Shown: positions 1 to 9,442, numbered from the stretch's first letter. The stretch: DNA of 64,000 nucleotides from Filobacillus milosensis (GCF_004402015.1 NZ_SOPW01000006.1:1-64000), one strand, 5' to 3'. Translations and numbers: made by a program. Notes: generated by a model not told the origin, from the sequence alone.

Positions 1-21
1 ATTTTGCATTTTATACTTCAT
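1..21 (-). CDS. 5' end of a truncated unknown gene
   Basis: An ATG on the minus strand at 21-19 is preceded, eight bases upstream, by a perfect AGGAGGA ribosome binding site (complement of 30-36). Only seven codons (MKYKMQN) lie in the window, so no function can be given. The strength of the ribosome binding site is the only support. Confidence 0.45.
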
Positions 22-175
22 ATAAGAGTTCCTCCTAAGAATTGGTTTACTTGTCTATAATCATCTTAGCGAGGGACTCTTTTTTTATCAAACTTGAAAT
101 TTAACGCTCTACAGGAATGCTCTTGCCCCAATAGATGAATAAGATAATATATTCTTCAATAATCAAAAATGAAGT

Positions 176-526
176 TTATCTACTATTTTGTTTATACAAG
201 GTTCCAAACCTTCCCCAAAGTATATTATCAAAATTTACTGTTTCTATATTTTCTTTAATTTCATAAATAGGCACTCCTCTAATACATGCACCAATTAAAA
301 AATATAACTTACAACTCTTGCATCTAAAACAATGCTTAATAGTATAGTGAAGCTCGTCAGATAAATGTTTTTCGACTTCTTCTAATGGACAATCGCCAGC
401 AAATAATTCTATTCTTTCTTGTTTCAACATTTCATTTATAAATGCTAGTGATGGAATATAATTCTGATGTGGGTGACTTTTTGCTGCATTAAATAATTCA
501 GATACTATATAACATTCTCTACACAT
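176..526 (-). CDS. Cysteine-containing hypothetical protein
   Basis: Soluble 116-residue protein of unknown function. It begins with a CxxC pair (MCREC) and has a second group of cysteines in the middle (HCFRCKSCKLYF, then GACIRG), which could bind a metal or be redox active. No signal peptide or membrane segment is visible. The start is supported by a run of six G on the coding strand about six bases upstream of the ATG. It may be co-transcribed behind the lipoprotein gene at 588-983, since both are on the minus strand and 61 bases apart. I do not recognise the family. Confidence 0.6.
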   Translation of the reverse strand: MCRECYIVSELFNAAKSHPHQNYIPSLAFINEMLKQERIELFAGDCPLEEVEKHLSDELHYTIKHCFRCKSCKLYFLIGACIRGVPIYEIKENIETVNFDNILWGRFGTLYKQNSR

Positions 527-587
527 ATTAACCCCCCTGTGTTAAAAACCTTTCTTAAATTCTAGCCCCCAATTTGTTGAATAAAGG

Positions 588-983
588 TTATCTGGATTTG
601 AGTTCATTTCTAGTCATTACCTTAAATAATTCTGCTGATTTTTCTAGAGTTAAACGCACATAATTACTGTTGTCTTTATTAATAATCTCTAACCTATCAC
701 CGTTTGGAGTAATCCATATTGCATAATTGTTCATTCGGTAATCAGGTTCAGTAGCCATCCTTCTCTCTGTATTTGTTTCCCATTTAACATTTTTGAAAAT
801 ATTAATTATTTTTTGTGCTGAATTTTTATTCTCGATTTCGTTTATTACTTTATAGTCAAAAGTATCTTCGATTCGTTCTTTGACTATGAATGTAGTGTTT
901 ATATACGATTCAGCAACATCCTGTTTACCGCATCCGACAATACTTAACATTAAAACACAGAAAATCAAAACCCACTTTTTCAT
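588..983 (-). CDS. Putative lipoprotein of unknown function
   Basis: 131 residues with a typical lipoprotein signal: MKKW, a hydrophobic stretch, then the lipobox LSIVGC near residues 14-18. The mature protein should therefore be anchored on the outer face of the cell membrane. The rest is polar and charged, with no motif I recognise. An AAAGGGGAA ribosome binding site precedes the ATG. It lies upstream of the Cys-containing gene on the same strand and the two may form a small operon. Confidence 0.65.
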   Translation of the reverse strand: MKKWVLIFCVLMLSIVGCGKQDVAESYINTTFIVKERIEDTFDYKVINEIENKNSAQKIINIFKNVKWETNTERRMATEPDYRMNNYAIWITPNGDRLEIINKDNSNYVRLTLEKSAELFKVMTRNELKSR

Positions 984-1224
984 CGCGTATTCCCCTTTTA
1001 TGGATTAGACGTTCTCATTAAAATAAAGATTAAACTTCTTCAACTCTTCTGCCCCTATAGTTTAAGTACATTTCTTCACAACTCACCCTCATTTTAACAT
1101 AAATATCCAATTGCACTCTAAAATTCATTTTATGATTTTAGAAAATAACTCTTTTAATTTTTCAATTCATGAAATTTACCATTGTCCATACAATGGTAAT
1201 AGGTACAATATTGGAGGGAATAAT

Positions 1225-1395
1225 ATGTTACAATTCTTATTTTGGACGCTATTAATTATGGGGGCGTTTTTATTCAATTTATTAGGTATGATGAATTTAG
1301 TACCTAAGGTTATTTCAATACCATTCTTGTTTTTGACGTTTTTCATTTTCTTTTATGTCATTTTTCAAAAGAATTCTTATAGACGATATAAATAA
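1225..1395 (+). CDS. Small two-segment membrane protein
   Basis: 56-residue protein (MLQFLF...) with two hydrophobic stretches, about residues 1-22 and 27-48, and a basic tail (NSYRRYK), so probably a small integral membrane protein. The start is chosen because GGAGGG lies seven bases upstream of this ATG; the longer reading from 1111 has no ribosome binding site. It ends just before a strong terminator shared with pepF. Function unknown. Confidence 0.55.
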   Translation: MLQFLFWTLLIMGAFLFNLLGMMNLVPKVISIPFLFLTFFIFFYVIFQKNSYRRYK

Positions 1396-1397
1396 AA

Positions 1398-1436
1398 CAC
1401 TGGGACCCAGCTTTAAAGGATCCCAGTGCTTTTTTA
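1398..1436. terminator. Bidirectional terminator, small membrane gene / pepF
   Basis: Inverted repeat CACTGGGA...TCCCAGTG followed by CTTTTTT on the plus strand and preceded by an A-rich stretch. It stands between two convergent genes and can serve both. Confidence 0.85.
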
Positions 1437-3242
1437 TTCACTTAATAATTGTTCAAATTCATTCAATTTTTCTTCGAATACATCTAATGCAGCTAGAATT
1501 GGATCTTTCGTTGTCATATCCACTCCAGCTTTCTTAAGAACATCAATTGGATCTTCGCTGTTACCTGCTTTTAAGTAATCTTTAAAACGTTCAACAGCTG
1601 AGTCGCCTTCTTCTAAAATCTTGCTTGCTAGTGCTGTAGCTGCTGAATAACCAGTCGCATATTGGTACACATAGTATCCCATATAGAAATGTGGGATTCG
1701 TGCCCATTCAAGACCAATTGCTTCATCCACTACAATATTATCGCCAAAGTACTTCTTATTAAGGTCATAGTAAATAGATGTTAATTTATCGGCAGTTAGA
1801 GCTTCGCCATCTTGATCACGTTTGTGAATCTCATGCTCAAATTCTGCAAACATAGTCTGACGATAAACTGTTGCACGGAATCCTTCTAAGAAGTTGTTTA
1901 ATAGATATAGCTTCTTCTTCTTATCGTCTAATGTTTTTAACATGTAATCATTCAATAATGCTTCATTTGTTGTAGAAGCCACTTCTGCTACGAAAATCGA
2001 ATAATCACCATAGCGAGGGCTTTGGTATTTGCGTGTATAGTAGCTGTGTAACGAGTGACCCAGCTCATGCGCTAATGTAAATGTATTATCTACATTATCT
2101 TGCCAGTTCATTAGAATATAAGGATTTGTTAAATAGCTTCCAGATGAATAGGCACCGCTTCTCTTGCCCTTCGTCTCGATCCAGTCAATCCAACGCTCAT
2201 CATAAGCTTTTTGTACAATACTAGTATATTCTTCACCTAGTGGTGCTAATCCCTTAAGAACATAATCTTTTGCTTCGTCAATTGTTACTTTAATCTTTTC
2301 ATCAACTAATGGCGTGTAAATATCATACATGTGTAATTCATCGACACCTAAAGCTTTTTTCTTAAGGTCCATGTAACGGTGTAAAGCCGGTAAGCGTTCA
2401 TGAACGGATTCAACTAAGTTATCATATACTTTTTCAGGAATATTATTTTGATCTAATGCTGCTTCACGTGCAGATTGATAATTTTTTGCTTGAGCAAAGA
2501 AATTGTCTTTTTTAACTTGGCCAGTTAACGTTGCAGCGAATGTATTGCGATATTGGCCAAAGGTTTCATACATAGCTTTAAAAGCATTTTCACGGACTGA
2601 ACGGTCTTTTGAATCTAAGAATTCACGAAAACGTCCGTGTGACAGCTCAACTTCTTCCCCATTTTCATCTTTAATCTTAGGGAATTTAATATCAGCGTTG
2701 TTAAGCATTCCAAAAGCATTTGAAGGCGCAGAAGTCACTTCAGATACTTGAGCCAATAATGCTTCTTCTTTTTCGCTTAACACGTGAGGACGTGATTTCA
2801 TTACATCACGTAATGTTTTTTCATAATGCTTTAACTCATCATTTTCATTTAAGAAGTTCTCAATTTCTTCATCTGTCATAGCTAGAATCTCAGGTGTAAC
2901 GAAGCTAAATGCACTCATTACTTGCGTTGCTAAGCTATAAGCACGTGCGTTTTGATCTTGATATTTGCTATTTGCAGTATCTTGATCTGAACGCATATGA
3001 GCATAGACGAATAGCTTCATTAATCGTCCTCTTAGTTCATCTTCAAATTTAAATACTTCTAATAGTTGATTAGATGATTCAGAGATCTTCCCTTTGTATT
3101 GTTCTATTTTTGGATACTTTTGTTTTAATGCTTCAAATTCTTTTTCCCATGCTTCATCTGTAGGAAAGATAGCCTCTAGATCCCAAGTTAATTCAGTAGG
3201 TACTTCTTCTCTTGTTTTTAAACCTGTAACAGTTTCTGTCAC
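1434..3242 (-). CDS. pepF: Oligoendopeptidase F (M3 metallopeptidase)
   Basis: 602-residue cytoplasmic zinc metallopeptidase of family M3 that cleaves short oligopeptides. The zinc motif HELGH is at residues 392-396, with a candidate third ligand, Glu 420, in FVAEVASTTNEALL. The N-terminal half is the helical PepF lid domain. Length fits PepF. The start is GTG, with GGAGGT seven bases upstream. B. subtilis YjbG holds the same position next to coiA and mecA. In that species a link between PepF-type peptidases and sporulation or competence peptides has been proposed, but nothing here shows it. Confidence 0.93.
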   Translation of the reverse strand: MTETVTGLKTREEVPTELTWDLEAIFPTDEAWEKEFEALKQKYPKIEQYKGKISESSNQLLEVFKFEDELRGRLMKLFVYAHMRSDQDTANSKYQDQNARAYSLATQVMSAFSFVTPEILAMTDEEIENFLNENDELKHYEKTLRDVMKSRPHVLSEKEEALLAQVSEVTSAPSNAFGMLNNADIKFPKIKDENGEEVELSHGRFREFLDSKDRSVRENAFKAMYETFGQYRNTFAATLTGQVKKDNFFAQAKNYQSAREAALDQNNIPEKVYDNLVESVHERLPALHRYMDLKKKALGVDELHMYDIYTPLVDEKIKVTIDEAKDYVLKGLAPLGEEYTSIVQKAYDERWIDWIETKGKRSGAYSSGSYLTNPYILMNWQDNVDNTFTLAHELGHSLHSYYTRKYQSPRYGDYSIFVAEVASTTNEALLNDYMLKTLDDKKKKLYLLNNFLEGFRATVYRQTMFAEFEHEIHKRDQDGEALTADKLTSIYYDLNKKYFGDNIVVDEAIGLEWARIPHFYMGYYVYQYATGYSAATALASKILEEGDSAVERFKDYLKAGNSEDPIDVLKKAGVDMTTKDPILAALDVFEEKLNEFEQLLSE

Positions 3243-3323
3243 TTATGTAACCTCCCCAAAATTTTAGTCTCTTCTATATTTTATAGAAAAATTAGACATC
3301 TGTAAAAGATATGATTTGATTAT

Positions 3324-4478
3324 TTAAAACTTTAATAATTTTTGTAAAATTTTTCGATCTTCTTGTAAAGCTTCATCTAATGTATTCGGAAAATAAAATT
3401 CTTTTGCTTTCACAAACATCGACTTCCTAACTTCTTTTATAAGGTTTAATTTCGAAAGTAATCTTAGATAATATAAAATTGGGTGAGTTACATCACTTGG
3501 GTAAATTGACGTAAATGAGTCATCAAAGTATTTCTTTACTGAATGGTAGACTTGCTTAAATGTAAATATATCTCCAATTTCTTGATGATTCAAATACAGG
3601 ATGACATAGGTTTGCCAGATATGGATGGGTGTTTTATATCGGTGGGCATTTTTAACGGGTAGATGAACACATGAAGGTAAGAATTGTGGATGTAAAGCAC
3701 GCTGGTATAAATCATTCAAAAATTGTTGCTCTATGTGTGTTACATGCCTCTTCTGACTTGTACGAAAAAACTTCTTTTCTAATATCCACTTGTTGTAGAG
3801 TATGGATGTATTTAATTGCCTAAATTCAAACCAATCACTAAACTTCGTATGATTTAGGCGTTTAGAACATATGTGAGCGAACGCTTGTGACTTATTGCTA
3901 TAAAGATCACTCGCTATCACTAAATTTTCTTTCGTCGAATCATAAAAGAATAGTTGGTTCAGTTTACTTTTCATAGAATAAAATACACTTGAACGTAAGA
4001 TTGAATTCATTTTTATTTTGTAACGATTGGGTTTGTAATACGTTGTTCCAAAAATCCAAATGGGGTAAATGTTTTTTGAAGCAATACCTATAGTTCTTGA
4101 GTTTAGTACAGAGGGATTGATGGGTGAGCATTGATACTCAATAGCAATCCATTGATTCTTTACTTTAAAAATGACATCAAGGCGTTGATTAATAGAAGGT
4201 AAAGAGTGTTCGATTTTGGCAGGAAAGCCTTGATGAATGGCCCAGTCATATAAATCTAATTTCCCTTTTAGATGTTCTTCACTCTCAGATCGCTTATTCG
4301 GACAATCAGTTTGTTGGTGGTGGGCAAAGTGAGGTATGGTAATTTGTCCAGCTTTTAAAATAACCTTCTGACGACATTCAGGACAATAAAGGGGCTGATG
4401 GCGCAATAGCTCAAGCTGTTCATGAGTTTTGTTATGCGCCATAATTTCTGCACCATTTTGATCAACTGCTTTTAACAA
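3324..4478 (-). CDS. coiA: Competence protein CoiA
   Basis: 384-residue CoiA/YjbF homologue, a competence-induced protein needed for recombination of incoming DNA. The N-terminus carries a zinc-finger-like block CPEC (residues 33-36) and HFAH. It is followed by a nuclease-like core, with QRLDVIF and IAIEYQ giving the Asp and Glu-x-Gln of a restriction-endonuclease-like active site. The start is TTG, with GGGGA about ten bases upstream. It lies 17 bases downstream of cls on the same strand, so it may be partly co-transcribed with cls. A ComK box would have to be inside cls, and I did not find a convincing one. Confidence 0.88.
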   Translation of the reverse strand: MLKAVDQNGAEIMAHNKTHEQLELLRHQPLYCPECRQKVILKAGQITIPHFAHHQQTDCPNKRSESEEHLKGKLDLYDWAIHQGFPAKIEHSLPSINQRLDVIFKVKNQWIAIEYQCSPINPSVLNSRTIGIASKNIYPIWIFGTTYYKPNRYKIKMNSILRSSVFYSMKSKLNQLFFYDSTKENLVIASDLYSNKSQAFAHICSKRLNHTKFSDWFEFRQLNTSILYNKWILEKKFFRTSQKRHVTHIEQQFLNDLYQRALHPQFLPSCVHLPVKNAHRYKTPIHIWQTYVILYLNHQEIGDIFTFKQVYHSVKKYFDDSFTSIYPSDVTHPILYYLRLLSKLNLIKEVRKSMFVKAKEFYFPNTLDEALQEDRKILQKLLKF

Positions 4479-4495
4479 CTGATATCTTCCCCTTT

Positions 4496-6004
4496 TTACA
4501 ATAATGGTGATAATAATCGAAATAATGATTCCATCACTCTTAAAAAGATTGATCGACTCTTAAAACGTTCAGGTTCAATCTCTCTAGATTTAAGGAAATC
4601 TTCTTTAAAATCTTCTACTAATTTATTTGTACTTTCAGTTCTAAATAAGAATGCATTCACTTCAAAGTTTAAATGAAAACTTCTCATGTCCATATTAGAG
4701 GTTCCAATTGAAGCCAATTCATGGTCAACAATAACAACTTTACTATGCATGAATCCATCTTCGTATTCAAAAATTCGCACGCCAGCTTCCATTAATTCAG
4801 GAAAATATGAGCGTGACGCATGAAACACAATACGTTTATCTGGACGTCTTGGCATTAATAAACGGACGTCCACACCACTTAAGCTTGCCACTTTCATTGC
4901 CGTTAATATATCGTCATCAGGTATAAAGTAAGGTGAAGCAATCCATATCGATTTTTTTGCAGAAATAATCATTGAGAAATACAATTTTTTAATGGCTTCC
5001 CATTGGTTGTCTGGACCACTTGTTACCATTTGTACGCCACCAAAATGATCATCAATAATTTCGGGCGATAGATAATCTGGTTTTAACAAATATTCACCAG
5101 TTTCGTAATTCCAATCTTGCAGGAAAATTGTTTGCAAACTACGGACAGCCTCTCCACGAACAAAGAGATGTGTATCTCGCCAATTACCAAACGCCGGAAC
5201 TTTACCTAGATATTCGTCTCCAATATTAAGCCCGCCTACAAACCCGATTTTCCCATCAATTACTACAATTTTACGATGGTTTCGGAAGTTAATTCGATTA
5301 CCTATAAAGGGCATTCTAACAGGTGAGAATGCTTTAAATTGCACACCAGCTTTATCGAGTTCACTCTTAAAGCGATCTGATAACTTCCAGCTACCTACTG
5401 CATCATATAGTAATCTTACTTCCACACCAGATTTAGCTTTTCTAGTTAATACTTCTTTAAATTGATTACCTAGTTCATCATCTCTAAAAATATAATACTC
5501 CATATGAATATGGTGCTCTGCTTTTTCAAGTGCGTCTAAAATCGCAGGAAAGGTTTCTTTACCATTCGTTAACACCTTTGTTTCTGTATTGAAAGAAATA
5601 GGTGAGTTACCCAGGTGTTGGGCAAGTCTAAATAACATCTTTTGATGATCACCCATTTGATTTAATTCGTTTTCATCAAAAGTTCGGTGACCTTCCACTC
5701 GGTTAAATGCAGCTTCATCCACTTCCTGCTTTTCTTTAAAGCGCTTTTTCTTCTTATAATTTCGACCAAAAATCAGATAGAAAAAGAAGCCCAGTACAGG
5801 AAATAGTGCAAATACTAATAACCAATTTAATGTTTGAGAAGGGTTTCGATTTTCAATAAATATGATGAATCCAATCAATACCGCAGAAATCGATAAAAAA
5901 ACCGAGAACGTTGTAATTAAACGTCCTTCCCAAATATTATAAGATAACACAAACACAGCAGATACGATGATTATAAATATGAATACTTGAACCCATTTCA
6001 ACAT
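4496..6004 (-). CDS. cls: Cardiolipin synthase
   Basis: 502-residue bacterial ClsA-type enzyme that joins two phosphatidylglycerol molecules into cardiolipin and glycerol at the membrane. Two N-terminal transmembrane segments (about residues 5-25 and 33-52, with a further hydrophobic stretch at 60-80) precede two phospholipase D domains. The HKD motifs are complete: His243-Lys245-Asp250 and His420-Lys422-Asp427. An ATG with an upstream AAAAGGATGAG supports the start. Cardiolipin synthases are often duplicated in Bacillaceae, so which paralogue this is cannot be said. Confidence 0.93.
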   Translation of the reverse strand: MLKWVQVFIFIIIVSAVFVLSYNIWEGRLITTFSVFLSISAVLIGFIIFIENRNPSQTLNWLLVFALFPVLGFFFYLIFGRNYKKKKRFKEKQEVDEAAFNRVEGHRTFDENELNQMGDHQKMLFRLAQHLGNSPISFNTETKVLTNGKETFPAILDALEKAEHHIHMEYYIFRDDELGNQFKEVLTRKAKSGVEVRLLYDAVGSWKLSDRFKSELDKAGVQFKAFSPVRMPFIGNRINFRNHRKIVVIDGKIGFVGGLNIGDEYLGKVPAFGNWRDTHLFVRGEAVRSLQTIFLQDWNYETGEYLLKPDYLSPEIIDDHFGGVQMVTSGPDNQWEAIKKLYFSMIISAKKSIWIASPYFIPDDDILTAMKVASLSGVDVRLLMPRRPDKRIVFHASRSYFPELMEAGVRIFEYEDGFMHSKVVIVDHELASIGTSNMDMRSFHLNFEVNAFLFRTESTNKLVEDFKEDFLKSREIEPERFKSRSIFLRVMESLFRLLSPLL

Positions 6005-6095
6005 TGTGACTCATCCTTTTCTGCTCATCGACCTAAAGACCTAAATTAAAGATACAGAATTATTTTCCATATTGCAACTAAGAATTGAGCTATAA

Positions 6096-6130
6096 AACAA
6101 AAAAAGAACACTGACCTTATCAGTGCTCTT
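6096..6130 (-). terminator. mecA terminator
   Basis: On the minus strand GAGCACTGAT, loop AAGG, then TCAGTGTTC and a run of seven T. It directly follows the mecA stop codon. Confidence 0.8.
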
Positions 6131-6137
6131 CCCTACA

Positions 6138-6845
6138 TTATTGTAGCTGAAACTTTTTCTTTAATTGCTTCAGTGCGTCTTGTTCAAACACTTTATTTCC
6201 GTACTCCATTAGATAATAAATCGACATGCTTGATTCTTCACTATACTCGAGAATCCGACTAATATAATTCTCTTGTTCTTTCTCGCTTAAATAACCTTCT
6301 GGAAAAGCCACATATAAATAGTACTGATCTTCATAGGCATACAGGCGATCATCGATAAAACGACTATCTGATAGAGAATGGCTTAGTGAGATTACATCCT
6401 CAATATCATTAAAGTAAACCATTAGATCTAAATCACCTTGGTTTTCATTTTCTTCTTTGGCTTCACGTTCAGGTCTAAATGTTTTTTTCGTTTTTCTTCG
6501 CTTCTGACTGCTTTTATCCATTAATGATTCAAGTTTTTCATCTAGATTAGTTTGTAACGGGTTTACTTCTTCACTTGGAAACTCAAGCTTCTCTCCATCT
6601 TTTGATACTTGAGCTTTTGTCACTACAATCTCTAACCCTTTATCTAAAGCCTGCACTTGAATCCACAGTGGACCATCTATACTAAAATCTTCTTCATCAT
6701 TAACTTCGTCCATCATTTCCCAGAAAAGTTGTTCGCCTTTTTCGCGATTATACCAAATATCTTCGCGATTAAAGCCTCTTTCTTCAATGTCTCGATAAGA
6801 AATGTAAAACTTCAAAGTATTTTCATTTATACGTTCTATTTCCAT
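6138..6845 (-). CDS. mecA: ClpC adaptor protein MecA
   Basis: 235-residue MecA. It targets ComK (and ComS) to the ClpCP protease and so holds competence off; it can also act on other ClpC clients. The N-terminal substrate-binding domain (MEIERINENTLKFYISYRDIEERGF...) and the C-terminal ClpC-binding domain are joined by a charged linker, about residues 105-140, rich in Lys, Arg and Glu. Its partner ComK is encoded 47 kb away at 53376-53888. It lies between cls and yjbE as in related genomes, and has its own terminator. Confidence 0.95.
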   Translation of the reverse strand: MEIERINENTLKFYISYRDIEERGFNREDIWYNREKGEQLFWEMMDEVNDEEDFSIDGPLWIQVQALDKGLEIVVTKAQVSKDGEKLEFPSEEVNPLQTNLDEKLESLMDKSSQKRRKTKKTFRPEREAKEENENQGDLDLMVYFNDIEDVISLSHSLSDSRFIDDRLYAYEDQYYLYVAFPEGYLSEKEQENYISRILEYSEESSMSIYYLMEYGNKVFEQDALKQLKKKFQLQ

Positions 6846-7168
6846 TATATTCCTCTCCCTTCATTAATAATCGAAACTGGGAAGGACTGCCTAGTTATCC
6901 TGATTAGTTGTAAATTGTTTACCCTATTCAAATAATTATTAATCATTTTCATAAGCTGGACTTCTTTATCATATTTTATGATAGGTAGTCTTAAAATGAA
7001 AATGCTTTTTTAAATAAAATCAACAAATCCATATTTGCCCTAATTTCTACTATGACTCGAGTATAGTACACATTAAAATGTGGGACAAACTTTCTGCATT
7101 CATTTTATTTAATGTATGATTTTAAACTATTTTTTAGAATTTGTCACTACTTATTTTGGAGGTTTTTT
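6846..7168. other. Intergenic region between mecA and yjbE
   Basis: 322 bp, AT-rich, divergent promoter region of mecA and yjbE. Visible elements are a small hairpin ATCATAttttATGAT near 6968-6983 and an imperfect palindrome around 7050-7068 (ACTAT, CTCGAG, ATAGT) that could overlap a -10 for yjbE. No Mn-sensing yybP-ykoY riboswitch core, which precedes some TerC genes, could be recognised. Confidence 0.35.
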
Positions 7169-7846
7169 ATGGAATTATTATTCATTGATCTTAATTGGGA
7201 ATTATTAAAAGCTGTATTAATCATCATTGGTTTAGATTTAATTTTAGGTGGAGACAATGCAGTAGTAATAGCAATGGCTAGTAGAAACCTCCCAAAGGTA
7301 AATCAAAATAAGGCGATTGTATTAGGGACAAGCCTTGCCATAATCATTCGTGTCTGCTTAGCTACAGTTGCAATCTATTTATTAACCATCCCTTATGTCC
7401 AATTAATTGGAGGACTATTCCTATTTTACATTGCTCTCAAGCTTCTTAATGAAAAGGAAGAGGAAGTAAATATAGAATCTTCAACTACATTAATTGGAGC
7501 AGTTAAAACCATAGTTGTAGCTGATTTAATTATGAGTTTTGATAACGTTCTTGCCATTGCCGCTGCGTCTAACAACAATGTCATGTTAATTGTATTTGGA
7601 CTAGCTGTATCTGTCCCAATAATTATTTTTGGAAGTAAAATTATACTGATGTTAATGAATAGATATCCAATCATTGTTTATGCCGGTGCATCTTTATTAG
7701 CCTATACAAGTGCTGATTTAATCTTAAAAGAAGAACGTTTAGAAAATATCTTTATGAGTATTCCTAATGAACACTTATACTTACCACTTGTTTCAATTGT
7801 ATTAGTGTGTTTTCTAGGCTTCTCCAACAAAATGGTAAAAAGATAA
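7169..7846 (+). CDS. yjbE: TerC-family membrane protein YjbE
   Basis: 225-residue integral membrane protein of the TerC family with about seven hydrophobic segments. The conserved acidic motifs are present: LDLILGGDNAVV near residues 22-33 and ADLIMSFDNVLA near residues 116-127. TerC proteins in Firmicutes have been implicated in manganese export and in metal loading of secreted proteins. The start is the ATG at 7169, preceded by TTTGGAGG; an earlier in-frame ATG has no ribosome binding site. The locus is divergent from mecA and convergent with spx, as in B. subtilis. Confidence 0.88.
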   Translation: MELLFIDLNWELLKAVLIIIGLDLILGGDNAVVIAMASRNLPKVNQNKAIVLGTSLAIIIRVCLATVAIYLLTIPYVQLIGGLFLFYIALKLLNEKEEEVNIESSTTLIGAVKTIVVADLIMSFDNVLAIAAASNNNVMLIVFGLAVSVPIIIFGSKIILMLMNRYPIIVYAGASLLAYTSADLILKEERLENIFMSIPNEHLYLPLVSIVLVCFLGFSNKMVKR

Positions 7847-7880
7847 AAAAAGTCGAATCGATAATCGATTCGACTTTTTG
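7845..7880. terminator. Bidirectional terminator yjbE / spx
   Basis: Perfect palindrome of AAAAGTCGAATCGAT and its complement, flanked by A and T runs on both sides. It lies between convergent genes. Confidence 0.9.
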
Positions 7881-7890
7881 TGATTTTATA

Positions 7891-8286
7891 TTAGTTAACT
7901 AAACGTTGAGCTTCTCTAAGCTGAAATGAACGTACTTTTCTCGGTAAGAAACGACGGATTTCATCTTCGTTATATCCAACTTGCAGGCGCTTATCATCTA
8001 AAATGATTGGGCGACGTAACAAGCCAGGGTTCTTTTGAATTAAACTAATTAAATCTTTAAGCGGCATTTGATCAAGACTGACATCTAATGATTGGAAAAC
8101 TTTTGAACGAGTTGAGATAATCTCATCCGTACCATCTTCAGTCATGCGTAAGATTTCTTTAATCTCATCTTCTGTTAGTGTATCTGAAAAGATATTACGT
8201 TCCTTAAAAGGAATTTCATGTTCTTCTAGCCATGCTCTGGCTTTCCTACAAGATGTACAGCTTGGTGAAGTAAATAAGGTTACCAT
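7891..8286 (-). CDS. spx: Global regulator Spx
   Basis: 131-residue ArsC-fold regulator that binds the alpha C-terminal domain of RNA polymerase and redirects transcription under thiol stress. The redox switch CTSC is near residues 10-13 ([11 protein letters not shown]), and the RNA-polymerase-binding and C-terminal regions ([39 protein letters not shown]) are nearly those of B. subtilis as I recall it. The start is taken at [15 protein letters not shown] lies nine bases before this ATG but touches the GTG three codons upstream, and the resulting length is that of B. subtilis Spx. The C-terminal tail is the ClpXP degradation signal in relatives. Confidence 0.95.
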   Translation of the reverse strand: MVTLFTSPSCTSCRKARAWLEEHEIPFKERNIFSDTLTEDEIKEILRMTEDGTDEIISTRSKVFQSLDVSLDQMPLKDLISLIQKNPGLLRRPIILDDKRLQVGYNEDEIRRFLPRKVRSFQLREAQRLVN

Positions 8287-8347
8287 GCCATTCACCCTCC
8301 TTTTTGAAAGGCACTCTATTGTTAACAGGTTTGAAACTGTTATTAGT

Positions 8348-8384
8348 TTATAATTAATTTAAATTACCTTCCATTAATATTATA
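8348..8384 (-). promoter_or_regulatory. spx promoter -10 with PerR-like box
   Basis: A perfect TATAAT on the minus strand (8384-8379) lies about 95 bases upstream of the spx start codon. Just downstream of it, at 8362-8348, the plus-strand text TTATAATTAATTTAA matches 12 of the 14 fixed positions of the PerR consensus TTATAATnATTATAA. B. subtilis has a PerR- and YodB-repressed spx promoter, so the match is plausible. In AT-rich DNA such matches also arise by chance. Confidence 0.4.
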
Positions 8385-8560
8385 CAATAGTGTGCAAATT
8401 TTGGATAGCTCAAATATCTAATTGTAATATTTTATTCACAATTACCCGGGTAGCAAATTAAGTATACTTTTGTTTTACCCCACTTTAGAATAAATAAACA
8501 TATTTTGTAGAAAAAATTATTATTTTTACCAAAATAAATTATGTATAAGTATAGAACACG

Positions 8561-8593
8561 AATAAAAGCTGTCCATTTATCATTGGACAGCTC
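8561..8593 (-). terminator. yjbC terminator
   Basis: On the minus strand GCTGTCCA, loop ATGATAAA, TGGACAGC, then TTTTATTC. It follows the yjbC stop codon, implying that spx has its own promoter. Confidence 0.75.
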
Positions 8594-8604
8594 TTAATTG
8601 AAAA

Positions 8605-9195
8605 TTAAACACCCTTAGGCTTTTTTAATCCATTAAATATATCAACATCTCTTGTTTTATCGATCGTTAGTACTTCTTCCACAGGTTGATATGATTCACC
8701 ATAGATCTCTTCATCTTTATAAGTGTGAATTTTAGTATACATTTCTTTCATTTTTTCATAAATCACTTGCTCTGAATCTTCATCGGGCGTCCAAAACAGA
8801 ATCTCTAATGTGTTTAATTCTTGAGTCGCTAGTGATTTTCTTGTATAACCAATTGACTGAGCATGTTTAAAGCCTTCTCTTTTATAAAAGTGTAATCTCT
8901 TCTCAGTATCCGTATCTTCATAATCAACAGGTTCAACTTCTAAGATGATCGGCTTACCTTTCGCTTTCAGTTTTTCCATAAGTTTATGGCCAATTCCTTG
9001 TCCACGAGATTTAGGAGATACATAAACGTAATCAATAAAAATGAACGAGTCGAACTCGGCATACATCATGACATGATATTCACCTTCATCTTTATAATAA
9101 ACGTCTCCTTTTTCTTTAAGAAGCATTTCAAAATGTTCTTTTGATTTCATCTCTTCTACAGGAAAGTACTGGTTAAGCTTTTCATACCAATTCAT
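8605..9195 (-). CDS. yjbC: GNAT-family acetyltransferase YjbC
   Basis: 196-residue protein with a GCN5-related acetyltransferase core. The acetyl-CoA-binding motif A is VSPKSRGQGIGHKLMEKL (about residues 58-75), followed by the strand PIILEVEP and FYKREGFKHA. The substrate is unknown. In B. subtilis yjbC sits directly upstream of spx and belongs to the stress regulon; here the order is kept but a terminator intervenes. The length is close to the B. subtilis protein. Confidence 0.85.
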   Translation of the reverse strand: MNWYEKLNQYFPVEEMKSKEHFEMLLKEKGDVYYKDEGEYHVMMYAEFDSFIFIDYVYVSPKSRGQGIGHKLMEKLKAKGKPIILEVEPVDYEDTDTEKRLHFYKREGFKHAQSIGYTRKSLATQELNTLEILFWTPDEDSEQVIYEKMKEMYTKIHTYKDEEIYGESYQPVEEVLTIDKTRDVDIFNGLKKPKGV

Positions 9196-9442
9196 TGATC
9201 TACTCCTTTAACGACTATTATTAGTCTTTATCGTGTTGCACATATCAATTTTTATGCTAAGTCTTTTGCAAATATAATTATAACCAATAAATGAGAAAGG
9301 GTTAAATTTCAAATACAATGGATTGGTAGCATTTACATGTAATTTTCATGTTTTATTAACCTTCTATTTAATATCCCTTTTTATTATTCTACAATCCTTT
9401 AATTTCCTCTTGAATGTTTAAAATATACTTTTATTGTTATTA

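Noticed and set aside
6846-7168. yybP-ykoY manganese riboswitch before the TerC gene yjbE
   Set aside because: TerC genes sometimes carry this leader, but none of its conserved core could be recognised here.
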